Shown piece by piece: positions 27,027-34,866 of a stretch of DNA of 64,000 nucleotides; positions within the stretch are counted from its first letter, which is position 1, and each line of letters begins with the position of its first letter. The stretch covers positions 248,001 to 312,000 of the forward strand of contig NZ_CP021416.1 of NCBI RefSeq assembly GCF_002162315.1, in the 5' to 3' direction. This stretch comes from Sulfurospirillum diekertiae (lineage in GTDB: Bacteria; Campylobacterota; Campylobacteria; Campylobacterales; Sulfurospirillaceae). The notes under the pieces are model-generated. The model did no database searches and was not told where the DNA came from. It saw only the letters and a list, made by a program, of their open reading frames with translations. Both the position numbers and the translations under genes were made by a program.

Positions 27027-27675
27027 TTTTATATCCTATGCCTTTCGCGGTGATGATAAAATCTTTATCGGTCTTGTCTCGTAGCTTTTTAATGAGCATA
27101 CGTATATCATTTTCGCCCACCTCTTTGCCTTCCCAGACGTATTCATGAATGAGCTCAATGGAAATAAAATTTCCTCTGTTCTTAACTAAAACAAAAAGAA
27201 GTTTTCGTTCATAATTACTTAGATTGACCTGCATCTCTTCAAACCAAAGACTCTGATCATCACTGTGGTAGGAAAACCCATGGGTGAGAGGGATAACATC
27301 GAGTGTACTATGAAGATGGTAACTTTTAAGCGTTTGAGAGACACGGTATTGAAGCTCTTTCAGTGAAAAAGGTTTGCGTAAATAGTCATTACACCCCAGT
27401 TCATAACCTAGCGAAAGATTATTGATGTCGGTGAGTGAGGTAATAAAAATGATGGGTAGATCAAGCTTGGCTTTACGAATCTCTTTTAAAATTTCATACC
27501 CATCCATATGGGGTACACGAATGTCTAAGAGAGCAAGGTGGTACTGTTTTTCAAAGAGTGCATCAAGGGCGACAAGTCCATCTTCAAAGGCATCCACATC
27601 GTAGCCCATCTCTTCTAGTGAGTCTTTAATACTCTCATTATAAGTGTGGTCATCTTCAAGGAGTAAAATTTTCAT
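27016..27675 (-). CDS. OmpR-family response regulator (copy 1)
   Basis: 219 residues. The receiver has acidic pocket LLEDD, phospho-acceptor Asp51 (LALLDIRVPHMDGYE) and Lys101 in YLRKPF. The C-terminal winged helix ends in [12 protein letters not shown]. It shares a near-identical N-terminus with the regulator at 42775 (MKILLLEDD..YNESIK) and is its paralogue. Its ATG overlaps the stop of the cache gene, and its 3' end overlaps the kinase by 11 bp. By position it is the best candidate to bind the direct repeats upstream of tsdA and psrA1. Confidence 0.93.
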   Translation of the reverse strand: MKILLLEDDHTYNESIKDSLEEMGYDVDAFEDGLVALDALFEKQYHLALLDIRVPHMDGYEILKEIRKAKLDLPIIFITSLTDINNLSLGYELGCNDYLRKPFSLKELQYRVSQTLKSYHLHSTLDVIPLTHGFSYHSDDQSLWFEEMQVNLSNYERKLLFVLVKNRGNFISIELIHEYVWEGKEVGENDIRMLIKKLRDKTDKDFIITAKGIGYKIAK

Positions 27676-28646
27676 CGAATGAGTACCTCACGTTGCGTAG
27701 AGTTTGAAATGGCAGGCTCTAGCGTTTTTACATGTAAAGGTGTTGTATAGGGAGTGAGAGAAGCACGAAGGAGCAAAGACTCCTTCAATAAAGATTCACC
27801 AAACCAGATACCAATATAGCCAACCTGTTTAGCTTCAATGTCAAACAGTGGCGTAAAGCCAAAGAGTACACCATTTTGTCTTGCAAAGCCTTTCTCTAAA
27901 GTTGAGGTAGAGATGATGGCACTTAAGGCATTAATGCACCCACTAGGGCAGCTATTACTGACAATTACATAGTTATCAATTTGATCAAGTTCTTTCATCC
28001 ATTCACCAACTTCTAAAAGTTCTTTATCCATCAATACAACAAAATTAATTTTTTTTGCATTGAGTTTTTGAGCAACTTCATCAAAACTAATGATAATCTC
28101 TAATGAACCTATAAATGTCTCTTTAGCATAAATAGGGCAGAGTGCTTTAATATTCAATCGTTTACCCAGTTCAATGGCAACGAGAGGCATTTTGGTTTGT
28201 TGAAGCAGTGCTATCCCTTTGCGAAATGTTGAAAGGTCATCTCCATAATCTTCAAAATCCCAACTTCTCACATAGGCTTTTGAATCTTTCGTATGGAGTT
28301 GTACTTCAAGGTTTTCAATTTGGAGATACTGTTTTATTTTAGAAATTTCACTCTGTAAAGTTTCAAAAAGTAACGCTCTGTCATTGGTGAGGTAACCCTC
28401 TTTGAGTGTTTCACTTTGTGAGAGCATCAGTGCTATACTTAAAGCAAGTTGTTTTTCATTGGAAATGAGCTCTTGAGTAAGTCCAAGAACACTCTCCACA
28501 CTGTTTTTAGCATCTTCGATATAGAGGTTATGGTTAGCGCGATAGATCAAAAAGCCAAGGCTGAGTACCAACGCACAAAAGAGTCCAAAAAAGAGTGCAA
28601 AGATGCGGAAATTTTTTGATGACAGATCCTTTTTAATAGAAACCAT
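27672..28646 (-). CDS. Membrane-anchored double-cache sensor protein without output domain (copy 1)
   Basis: From the ATG at 28646 the protein has 324 residues. One N-terminal membrane helix (~12-35) precedes a periplasmic domain of the dCache_3 type (long helix with LTQELISNEKQLALSIALML, then VQLHTKDSKAYVRSWDF, and an IGSLEIIISFDEVAQ strand). There is no second helix with kinase, methyl-accepting or GGDEF output. The frame is open to 28766, but that would overrun the divergent promoter and tsdA start; the shorter start precedes a normal signal anchor (MVSIKKDLSS). A paralogue is at 44608. It is a probable ligand-sensing accessory for the adjacent kinase. Confidence 0.85.
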   Translation of the reverse strand: MVSIKKDLSSKNFRIFALFFGLFCALVLSLGFLIYRANHNLYIEDAKNSVESVLGLTQELISNEKQLALSIALMLSQSETLKEGYLTNDRALLFETLQSEISKIKQYLQIENLEVQLHTKDSKAYVRSWDFEDYGDDLSTFRKGIALLQQTKMPLVAIELGKRLNIKALCPIYAKETFIGSLEIIISFDEVAQKLNAKKINFVVLMDKELLEVGEWMKELDQIDNYVIVSNSCPSGCINALSAIISTSTLEKGFARQNGVLFGFTPLFDIEAKQVGYIGIWFGESLLKESLLLRASLTPYTTPLHVKTLEPAISNSTQREVLIR

Positions 28647-28677
28647 TGCCAAATTATACCTTAAAAGTACAGTGGAG

Positions 28678-28698
28678 AAATTGACGATAAATTGACAT
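28678..28698 (+). promoter_or_regulatory. 11-bp-spaced direct repeat in the tsdA promoter
   Basis: AAATTGACGA (28678) and AAATTGACAT (28689) are direct repeats spaced exactly 11 bp apart, ending 45 bp before the tsdA ATG. A near-identical pair lies at the same distance before psrA1 (31920-31940). Tandem sites one helical turn apart are typical OmpR-family regulator targets. The binding regulator is inferred, most likely the adjacent one at 27016. Confidence 0.6.
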
Positions 28699-28743
28699 GA
28701 GAAGCGTATGATAATCCCATGAATTATTCTAAAGGAGGCTTTT

Positions 28744-29748
28744 ATGAAGGTAGATTTGATGCTCAAACTAGCATTGGTCGCATCCTGTGCAAGCGGGCTT
28801 TTTGCATTTGATGTTGGGGAACTTGCGAAACGAAGTGACCAAGGCTTTAAACCAGCTGTGGTGAAAGATTGGCAAGCACCCGATGAAAAAACGATTCCTA
28901 ATAACCTATTTGGCGATTATGTGCGCTATGGTAAAGCGTTAGTCCAAGAGACGTATAAATACATTGGTCCTGAAGTTGCTGATAAAAAAATGCGCTATGC
29001 GGGTAATAATCTTGCATGTAACAGCTGCCACTTAGATGCAGGAACTAAAAAATACTCTGCGGGTTTTATGGGTGTTTTTGCAAACTTCCCACAATACCGT
29101 CCACGTGAAAATGCTATTGGTACGATTGAAGAGCGTATTAACGGCTGTATGGCACGTAGTATGAATGGTAAACCATTGCCAGAGAATGGTAAAGAGATGA
29201 AAGCAATGGTGGCCTATATGTACTGGCTAGCGCAAGGTGTGCCAATTGGCGCCAAAGTAGAAGGAAGCTCTTTAACCAAAGTCGATCGTAAAATGATCAT
29301 GAGTCGCGCGGCTGATCCAATTGCGGGCGAGAAGGTCTATAAAGAGATGTGTGCTTCGTGTCATGGTGACAATGGACAAGGTGTCAAACGTGAAGGCAAA
29401 GCGATGGGCTATGAGTTTCCACCATTGTGGGGAAAAGATACCTATAACACGGGTGCTGGTATGTTTAGACTGATTAAAGCAGCTGACTGGATTGTGGCGA
29501 ATATGCCACTGGGTGCAACCAGCGATGCTAAAATTTTGAGTGACGCTCAAGCGTATGATGTCGCAGCATATATCAACAATTACGACAAAGAACGCCCCAT
29601 CAAAGCCAATAAAGACAAAGATTTTCCTGATCTTAAAGTGAAAGCGGCCGATAGCGATATTGGACCTTATGATGATAACAAAACACGTCTTCAACATAAA
29701 GTTGGTCCTTATCAAGGCATTATTATCCCTGCTAAAAAAGCAGAGTAA
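28744..29748 (+). CDS. tsdA: Dihaem cytochrome c, TsdA-type thiosulfate dehydrogenase/tetrathionate reductase
   Basis: 334 residues with a signal peptide (cleavage likely after LFAFD region, ~residue 22), so it is periplasmic. Two haem c sites are present, CNSCH (92-96) and CASCH (203-207). The TsdA-specific motif RINGCMARSMNG places Cys135 as the likely unusual axial haem ligand. TsdA interconverts thiosulfate and tetrathionate; in Campylobacter jejuni the homologue mainly reduces tetrathionate. A strong RBS (AAAGGAGG) precedes the ATG. It is divergent from a three-part sensory operon and is followed by a stable hairpin, so it is monocistronic. The direction of the reaction here cannot be read from sequence. 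Confidence 0.9.
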   Translation: MKVDLMLKLALVASCASGLFAFDVGELAKRSDQGFKPAVVKDWQAPDEKTIPNNLFGDYVRYGKALVQETYKYIGPEVADKKMRYAGNNLACNSCHLDAGTKKYSAGFMGVFANFPQYRPRENAIGTIEERINGCMARSMNGKPLPENGKEMKAMVAYMYWLAQGVPIGAKVEGSSLTKVDRKMIMSRAADPIAGEKVYKEMCASCHGDNGQGVKREGKAMGYEFPPLWGKDTYNTGAGMFRLIKAADWIVANMPLGATSDAKILSDAQAYDVAAYINNYDKERPIKANKDKDFPDLKVKAADSDIGPYDDNKTRLQHKVGPYQGIIIPAKKAE

Positions 29749-29755
29749 ATACCCT

Positions 29756-29777
29756 GTGGCAAACTTCGGTTTGCCAC
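29756..29777 (+). terminator. UUCG-loop hairpin after tsdA
   Basis: A perfect 9-bp stem GTGGCAAAC/GTTTGCCAC closes on a TTCG tetraloop eight bases after the tsdA stop. The downstream T-run is weak, so it may act as an mRNA-stabilising 3' end as well as a terminator. Confidence 0.7.
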
Positions 29778-29882
29778 TACTTCATTAAAGATCCTCTCTA
29801 AAATACCACACCCTTTTACATGTAATGATTTTTTGTTTATACTATTACTTTATAATAAACTATTCCATACAAAAGAGCGCAC

Positions 29883-30231
29883 ATGACCAAAGAAAAAACT
29901 CATCTCAGAGACGCAAACCTTGCACCGTTTTATTCAGTTGCATTGTGATAAAAAGCATCAAGATGTTCCTAAAAAAAAAGGAGTCTTAGAGGTCAGTTTT
30001 AAAGAAGAGTCTTTATGTGAATTGCCATACCATATCTGTGAAGAGTGTGAAACATTGTTTATTTATGGCTATGGAAAGCTTAAAAATTGTCCGCATGAGC
30101 ATAAGCCAAGCTGTCGCAAATGTCCCGATCCATGTTATGACAAGCCAATGTGGAAAAAGATGGCGCAAGTGATGAGTTTCAGCGGGATGCAATTAGGGCT
30201 TACCAAAATTCGCAAAATCTTTTCCAAATAA
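29883..30231 (+). CDS. YgbA-like (nitrous oxide-stimulated promoter family) protein, frameshift near start
   Basis: The family (YgbA_NO) is a small Cys-rich protein linked to nitrosative stress. It shows here as LHRFIQLHCDKKH, CEECETLFIYGYGKLKNCPH and CRKCPDPCYDKPMWKKMAQVMSFSG, with many Cys and His positions suitable for zinc or an iron-sulfur cluster. The ATG at 29883 is followed by six A (29893-29898), after which the frame fails. With five A the start reads MTKEKLISETQTLHRFIQ and joins the long frame, giving 115 residues. Otherwise translation would have to start at TTG 29920. The stop overlaps the next ATG (TAATG), implying co-translation with the radical SAM fusion. Confidence 0.8.
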
Positions 30232-31901
30232 TGCTGCCGTATCTCAGCCATAAAGCGCATATGCAAAGCGTGTATGGCGAAGCACTTTTTAGTGTCCCTG
30301 TTAATGTGGAGTTTGGTTGCCCCAATCGCGAGCGTGATGGCAGTGGCGGCTGTTCCTTTTGCCCCGAACACGGTGCTCGCGCAGCTCAAATTGCAGATGC
30401 AAAGAGCGTGGAAGAGCAGATGCAAAAAGCGCTTTCCTTTGCCAAAAGGCGTTACAACGCCTCCTCCTTTGCGCTTTACATTCAAGCCTATACGGGAACA
30501 TTTGCTTCCCTTATCAAACAAAAAGAGACCTATGAAAAACTGCTCTCACTGTATCCTTTTCGCGCATTACATGTAGGCACGAGACCTGATTGTCTGGGCG
30601 AATCGACACTGGAGTATTTGGCTGAACTGAATCAAAGCATTGATGTGGTAGTGGAACTGGGCGTGCAAAGCTTGCACGATGCGAGTTTAAAACGCATCAA
30701 CCGAGGGCATGATGCCGCCTGTTCGCTAGAAGCCATCAAACGTTTACATGGTAAAGGTTTGAAAGTCTATGCGCATCTCATTATCGGCTTGCCTCATGAA
30801 ACACCTGCACTGTGGAAAGAGAGCGTGCAAGGCTTAGTAGATGCGAGCATTGATGGCATTAAATTTCACAATTTACATGTCATTCAAAACACCGACTTGG
30901 CACGCGAGTTTTCCCAAAATCCTTTTGCCCTTTTAAGCGAGTATGCCTATGCCGAGGCGCTGATGGAACTGCTTCGGTTTGTTCCTTCACACATTCCTAT
31001 TTTACGTCTTGCCACCGATACACCTGAACACGAACTAATTGCTCCAAAGTGGCATATGGCTAAAGGACAATTTGGTGAATATGTGGCGCAAACGATGCGC
31101 TATCGGGGAATCCGACAGGGTGACTTAGTTGAAAAACAGCCCGAAGAAAGTTATGAAATACCACAAAAAATAAGCCTAGAAGATGGAAGTACGACTTTTT
31201 GGAATGAAATCTACCGTGATTACTACCATCCCAAAGCAGGCGCAACCCGTCAGGCCAAAGAGCTTTTCCTCGCACACTCCAACCTCAAAACGCGTCTTGA
31301 AAAAGGTGATGTGAAGCTTTTGGAGATTGGTTTGGGTATGGGTTATAACAGTTTTTGTGCGGTTGAACTTGCGCAAAAGATGAGTAAAAACCGTTTACAT
31401 GTAAAGACGATTGACCACGATCGAATGCTCTTACAAAAGGCTTCTGCTGTTATTTCGGATACTTTACATGTAAAGATGTTGAATGCTCTTTTTACATGTA
31501 AACGATACGATGATGATTTTGCGAGCGTTGAGTTTCTAAATGCCGAAGCGCGCTATGCTGCCACCCTTTTGCGCGAACCATTTGATGTCATTTTTTTAGA
31601 CCCGTTTATCGAGAGCAATAACGCTTCACTCGTCACGTTAGAATTTTTCCAAAACCTGCGAAAACTGCTCAAACCTGATGGCATTTTAGTCGCTTCAACC
31701 ACTTTACATGTAAGCCAAGTGGGGTTGAATCTTGCTGGCTTTGATGCGGTAGTCATCAAAGATGCCACGAGCGACATTCAAGGCATTATGGCGACACTTT
31801 CTTCGTCAAGCTATTTACATGAAAAAGAACCCTACCGTGATATATACGGCGTATATAACGATAAGCAAATCGAAACACTACATCAAAAATCGTCTAACTA
31901 A
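30231..31901 (+). CDS. Fusion of TIGR01212-type radical SAM enzyme and MnmD-like methyltransferase
   Basis: 556 residues from the ATG at 30231. Residues ~1-300 form a TIGR01212 (YtqA-like) radical SAM domain with the cysteine set CPNRERDGSGGCSFCPEHGAR and an Elp3-like barrel (VVELGVQSLHD, LIIGLPHETPALW). Residues ~320-545 look like the MnmC2/MnmD methyltransferase domain: FWNEIYRDYYHPKAGA, LLEIGLGMGYNSF as SAM motif I, and DVIFLDPFIESNN. In Bacillus the separate proteins YtqA and YtqB act in mnm5s2U synthesis on tRNA. The fusion suggests one protein doing both late steps; this is inference. The gene carries five iterated-palindrome copies plus one near-copy. Confidence 0.85.
   Translation: MLPYLSHKAHMQSVYGEALFSVPVNVEFGCPNRERDGSGGCSFCPEHGARAAQIADAKSVEEQMQKALSFAKRRYNASSFALYIQAYTGTFASLIKQKETYEKLLSLYPFRALHVGTRPDCLGESTLEYLAELNQSIDVVVELGVQSLHDASLKRINRGHDAACSLEAIKRLHGKGLKVYAHLIIGLPHETPALWKESVQGLVDASIDGIKFHNLHVIQNTDLAREFSQNPFALLSEYAYAEALMELLRFVPSHIPILRLATDTPEHELIAPKWHMAKGQFGEYVAQTMRYRGIRQGDLVEKQPEESYEIPQKISLEDGSTTFWNEIYRDYYHPKAGATRQAKELFLAHSNLKTRLEKGDVKLLEIGLGMGYNSFCAVELAQKMSKNRLHVKTIDHDRMLLQKASAVISDTLHVKMLNALFTCKRYDDDFASVEFLNAEARYAATLLREPFDVIFLDPFIESNNASLVTLEFFQNLRKLLKPDGILVASTTLHVSQVGLNLAGFDAVVIKDATSDIQGIMATLSSSSYLHEKEPYRDIYGVYNDKQIETLHQKSSN
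31394..31502. repeat. Cluster of three iterated-palindrome copies
   Basis: Perfect TTTACATGTAAA copies are at 31394-31405, 31463-31474 and 31491-31502, with a one-sided copy at 31703-31714. The first two are read Leu-His-Val-Lys and the third Phe-Thr-Cys-Lys. This is the densest cluster in the window. Confidence 0.9.
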
Positions 31902-31919
31902 ATCTAAAATAAACTTCAT

Positions 31920-31940
31920 AATTTACATAAAATTTACATA
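31920..31940 (+). promoter_or_regulatory. 11-bp-spaced direct repeat in the psrA1 promoter
   Basis: AATTTACATA occurs at 31920 and again at 31931, ending 46 bp before the psrA1 ATG. It differs from the tsdA repeat at one main position (AAATTtACAT versus AAATTgACAT) and keeps the 11-bp spacing and the distance to the start codon. An inverted repeat, CTAAGAT (31947) / ATCTTAG (31966), follows and may overlap the transcript start. Confidence 0.6.
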
Positions 31941-31986
31941 GGAGGACTAAGATAGTCATACTTAAATCTTAGATAAAGGATAAAAG

Positions 31987-34278
31987 ATGACTCAAATGCT
32001 TAGCCGAAGGGGATTTATAAAACTCTCTTCTACCGCTGCTGCAGTTGCCAGTCTCTCTAGCATTCCAGGAACACTGGGTGCAATGGAAGAGAGTCAAAAG
32101 CACTACAAAGGCAATGCCAAATTTACACCAAGTATTTGCGAGATGTGTACAAGTTCGTGTACCATTGAAGCACGTGTGGAAGATGGTAAAGGTGTGTTTA
32201 TTCGTGGTAATCCAGCTGATAAAGGAAGAGGCGGTAAAGTCTGTGCTCGTGGTGGTTCAGGGTTCAATCAACTTTACGATCCACAACGATTAGTCCATCC
32301 TATTATGCGTGTGGGTGAGCGTGGTGAAGGAAAGTGGAAAGTGGTCAGTTGGGACGAAGCTTACACTTTTATAGCCAAAAAACTAGATGAAATCAAACAA
32401 AAACATGGCGCGCACACCGTAGCGTTTACAGCACGTAGTGGTTGGAACAAAACATGGTTCCATAATTTGGCACAAGCGTATGGTTCTCCAAATATTTTTG
32501 GACATGAAGCGACCTGCCCATTGGCGTACGATTTGGCGATGGATGATATTTTTGAAAATGGTGTCAGTCGTGATTTTGCCAAAGCAAAATACATCATTAA
32601 CCCAAGCCATAACGTCTTTGAAGGTATTGTTATCTCGTATGCACGTCAATACATGGAAGCATTAGAACACGGTGCTAAAGTCATTTCTCTTGATCCAAGA
32701 CTTTCAACGATGGCAGCCAAAGCGAGTGAATGGCATCCGATTAAACCAGGACATGACCTTCCTTTTGTCCTTGCATTTATTCACACTCTCATTAACGAAA
32801 ACCTTTACAATAAAAAATTCGTTGAGAAATACTGCGAAGGCTTTGATGAGCTTAAAGCATCAGTGGCTGAGTATACTCCTGAGAAAATGGCGTTGGAGTG
32901 TGATATTCCAGCTGATACCATCAAACGTATGGCGCGCGAATTTGCCAAAGCAGCACCGAAAGCCATTTTTGACTTCTGCCACAGAGTTACCTTGACACCT
33001 CAAGAGTTAGAACTTCGTCGTGCGATTATGATGTGTAACGTCTTAGTGGGTGCCGTGGAGCAAGAGGGTGGTTATTACCTCAACAAAGGTGCAGGATTCT
33101 ACAATAAATTCCTTGGCGAAACTGATGCCAAAGCACCTGTACTTAAAAAACCAAAAATTCCTGCCTATCCCAAAGTAGAATTCCCAAGAATTGATCGTAT
33201 TGGTGAAAAAGACAGTGAATTTTTCTTAGCCAAAAAAGGCAATGGTATCGTTACATTGATTCCTAAAGCGACGTTAGAAGATCTTCCAGGAGTTCCTTAT
33301 CGACTTCATGGCTGGTTTATCGCACGTAACAATCCTGTCATGACACAAAGCAATACCGAAACGGTCATTAAAGCGATTAAAGCGATGGATTTGGTGGTTG
33401 TTATGGATATTCAAGTCTCCGATACTGCTTGGTATGCTGACATCGTCCTTCCAGACACAACATACTTAGAGAGAGATGAAGAGTTTAATGCAGGTGGCGG
33501 CAAAAATCCAACTTATGATGTCGGTCGACAAAAAGTGGTTGAGCCTATTGGTGAATCTCGTCCAGGTTGGAGAGTGGCTAAAGAGTTAGCGGAAAAAATG
33601 GGTTTAAGTGCCTATTTCCCATACAAAGACATCGAAGATTACCGTTTACAACAAGTGGGAGATAATATCGATCTTTTGGCAAGACTTAAAGCAACAGGAA
33701 TGGCGAGTTTTGGTGTGCCTCTTTTGCTTCAAGATAAAAAAAGTGTGGCAGCATTTGTTGCAAAATATCCTAGTGCAGCCAGTAAAGTGAATGAAGAAGG
33801 CACGATTGATTTCCCTCATAAAATCAAACTTTTCAGCCCAGAACTTGAAACGGTTTCTAAAAAAGGCGCTTTAAGTTACGAGCCTTATAAATACAAAGAG
33901 GCTGATGAGCTCTACTTTATCAATGGAAAATCAGCCGTTCGTACCAATGGACACAATGGTAACAACCTCTGGCTCAATAATCTCTGTGATGATGCAAGCG
34001 TCTGGATTCATCCTAAAACGGCTGCACGCCTTGGCATTAGCAATGGGGATAAGATTGAAGTCTCTAACAAATATGCAACGCAAAAAGGCAAAGCGCTTGT
34101 TACCAAAGGTGTGAGAGAAGACACTGTGTTTGCATATTTTGGATTTGGACATATCAGTAAAGAGCTCAAACGAGCTTATGGCAAAGGTGTTAACAGCAAT
34201 TCACTTTATTCTCCGCATGTATCGGCTAACTGCGGTATGAATCTGCATGTGGTTGGCGTCAAAGTCAAAAAAGCGTAA
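31987..34278 (+). CDS. psrA: Polysulfide/thiosulfate reductase catalytic subunit PsrA/PhsA (copy 1)
   Basis: 763-residue molybdopterin (bis-MGD) oxidoreductase. A Tat signal is at the N-terminus ([10 protein letters not shown]), so the subunit is exported folded to the periplasm. [4Fe-4S] ligands are Cys51, Cys54, Cys58 and Cys86. Cys177 in HEATCPLAY is the likely Mo ligand. The ending region ([21 protein letters not shown]) is typical of the PsrA/PhsA branch. It is followed by the iron-sulfur and NrfD-type subunits in the order A-B-C. Wolinella PsrABC reduces polysulfide and Salmonella PhsABC thiosulfate; sequence alone does not choose between them. RBS AAAGGA is upstream, and two promoter repeat elements precede it. 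Confidence 0.92.
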   Translation: MTQMLSRRGFIKLSSTAAAVASLSSIPGTLGAMEESQKHYKGNAKFTPSICEMCTSSCTIEARVEDGKGVFIRGNPADKGRGGKVCARGGSGFNQLYDPQRLVHPIMRVGERGEGKWKVVSWDEAYTFIAKKLDEIKQKHGAHTVAFTARSGWNKTWFHNLAQAYGSPNIFGHEATCPLAYDLAMDDIFENGVSRDFAKAKYIINPSHNVFEGIVISYARQYMEALEHGAKVISLDPRLSTMAAKASEWHPIKPGHDLPFVLAFIHTLINENLYNKKFVEKYCEGFDELKASVAEYTPEKMALECDIPADTIKRMAREFAKAAPKAIFDFCHRVTLTPQELELRRAIMMCNVLVGAVEQEGGYYLNKGAGFYNKFLGETDAKAPVLKKPKIPAYPKVEFPRIDRIGEKDSEFFLAKKGNGIVTLIPKATLEDLPGVPYRLHGWFIARNNPVMTQSNTETVIKAIKAMDLVVVMDIQVSDTAWYADIVLPDTTYLERDEEFNAGGGKNPTYDVGRQKVVEPIGESRPGWRVAKELAEKMGLSAYFPYKDIEDYRLQQVGDNIDLLARLKATGMASFGVPLLLQDKKSVAAFVAKYPSAASKVNEEGTIDFPHKIKLFSPELETVSKKGALSYEPYKYKEADELYFINGKSAVRTNGHNGNNLWLNNLCDDASVWIHPKTAARLGISNGDKIEVSNKYATQKGKALVTKGVREDTVFAYFGFGHISKELKRAYGKGVNSNSLYSPHVSANCGMNLHVVGVKVKKA

Positions 34279-34293
34279 GGGGAGGAAAGAACA

Positions 34294-34866
34294 ATGGCAA
34301 AAAAATATGGAATGATCCACGATAATAATCTTTGTATCGGTTGTCAAGCATGCAGCATCGCGTGCAGGTCTGAAAATGAAATACCCGAATCCGTGTACCG
34401 TTTACAGGTTTGGGTGAAAGAAGAAGAGTATCCTAATGGCACGCTTGGCTATGAGTATCACCGCCAATCGTGTGTCCAATGTGAAAATACACCGTGTGTG
34501 AGTGTTTGCCCAACAAAAGCTTCACATATCACAGAAGAAGGCATCGTCTTAGTCGATGTTGATTTGTGTGTAGGCTGTTTGTACTGTGTTGCAGCATGTC
34601 CTTACCAAGCACGTTATGTCCATCCTGTGACCAAAGCGCCTGATAAATGTACTTTCTGTCATGATACACGCTTAGCCCGTGGTGAAGAACCTGCGTGTGT
34701 GACGGTATGTCCAACAGATGCACTTATTTTTGGTGACCTAAATGATCCAAAAAGTAAGATCAATCAAGCCCTTTCAACGCGTGTCACATATCGTGAAAAA
34801 GAAAAACTGGGAACTAACCCAAAAATGTTTATCGTACCTAACCATAAAGGAGGGATCAACTCATGA
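34294..34866 (+). CDS. psrB: 4Fe-4S electron-transfer subunit PsrB (copy 1)
   Basis: 190 residues with four Cys clusters of the DmsB/PsrB pattern: CIGCQACSIACR, CVQCENTPCVSVCP, CVGCLYCVAACPYQARY and CTFCHDTRLARGEEPACVTVCP, for four [4Fe-4S] centres. It passes electrons from the membrane subunit to PsrA. There is no signal peptide; it is presumably carried out with PsrA by the Tat system. It starts 15 bases after psrA with AGGGGAGGAAAG as RBS. Its 3' end overlaps psrC by 4 bp. Confidence 0.94.
   Translation: MAKKYGMIHDNNLCIGCQACSIACRSENEIPESVYRLQVWVKEEEYPNGTLGYEYHRQSCVQCENTPCVSVCPTKASHITEEGIVLVDVDLCVGCLYCVAACPYQARYVHPVTKAPDKCTFCHDTRLARGEEPACVTVCPTDALIFGDLNDPKSKINQALSTRVTYREKEKLGTNPKMFIVPNHKGGINS

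Noticed and set aside
28678-28724. TTGACA with TATGAT as a canonical -35/-10 promoter for tsdA
   Set aside because: The spacing between the two elements is about nine bases, too short for a sigma-70 promoter; the direct repeat is the better-supported feature.
28647-28766. 40-residue N-terminal extension of the cache protein
   Set aside because: It would run through the shared promoter and into tsdA. The ATG at 28646 is followed directly by a normal membrane anchor.
29272-29715. 147-codon open frame antisense to tsdA
   Set aside because: It lies wholly inside the dihaem cytochrome gene, has no RBS or recognisable domain, and its composition is that of a reverse-strand shadow.
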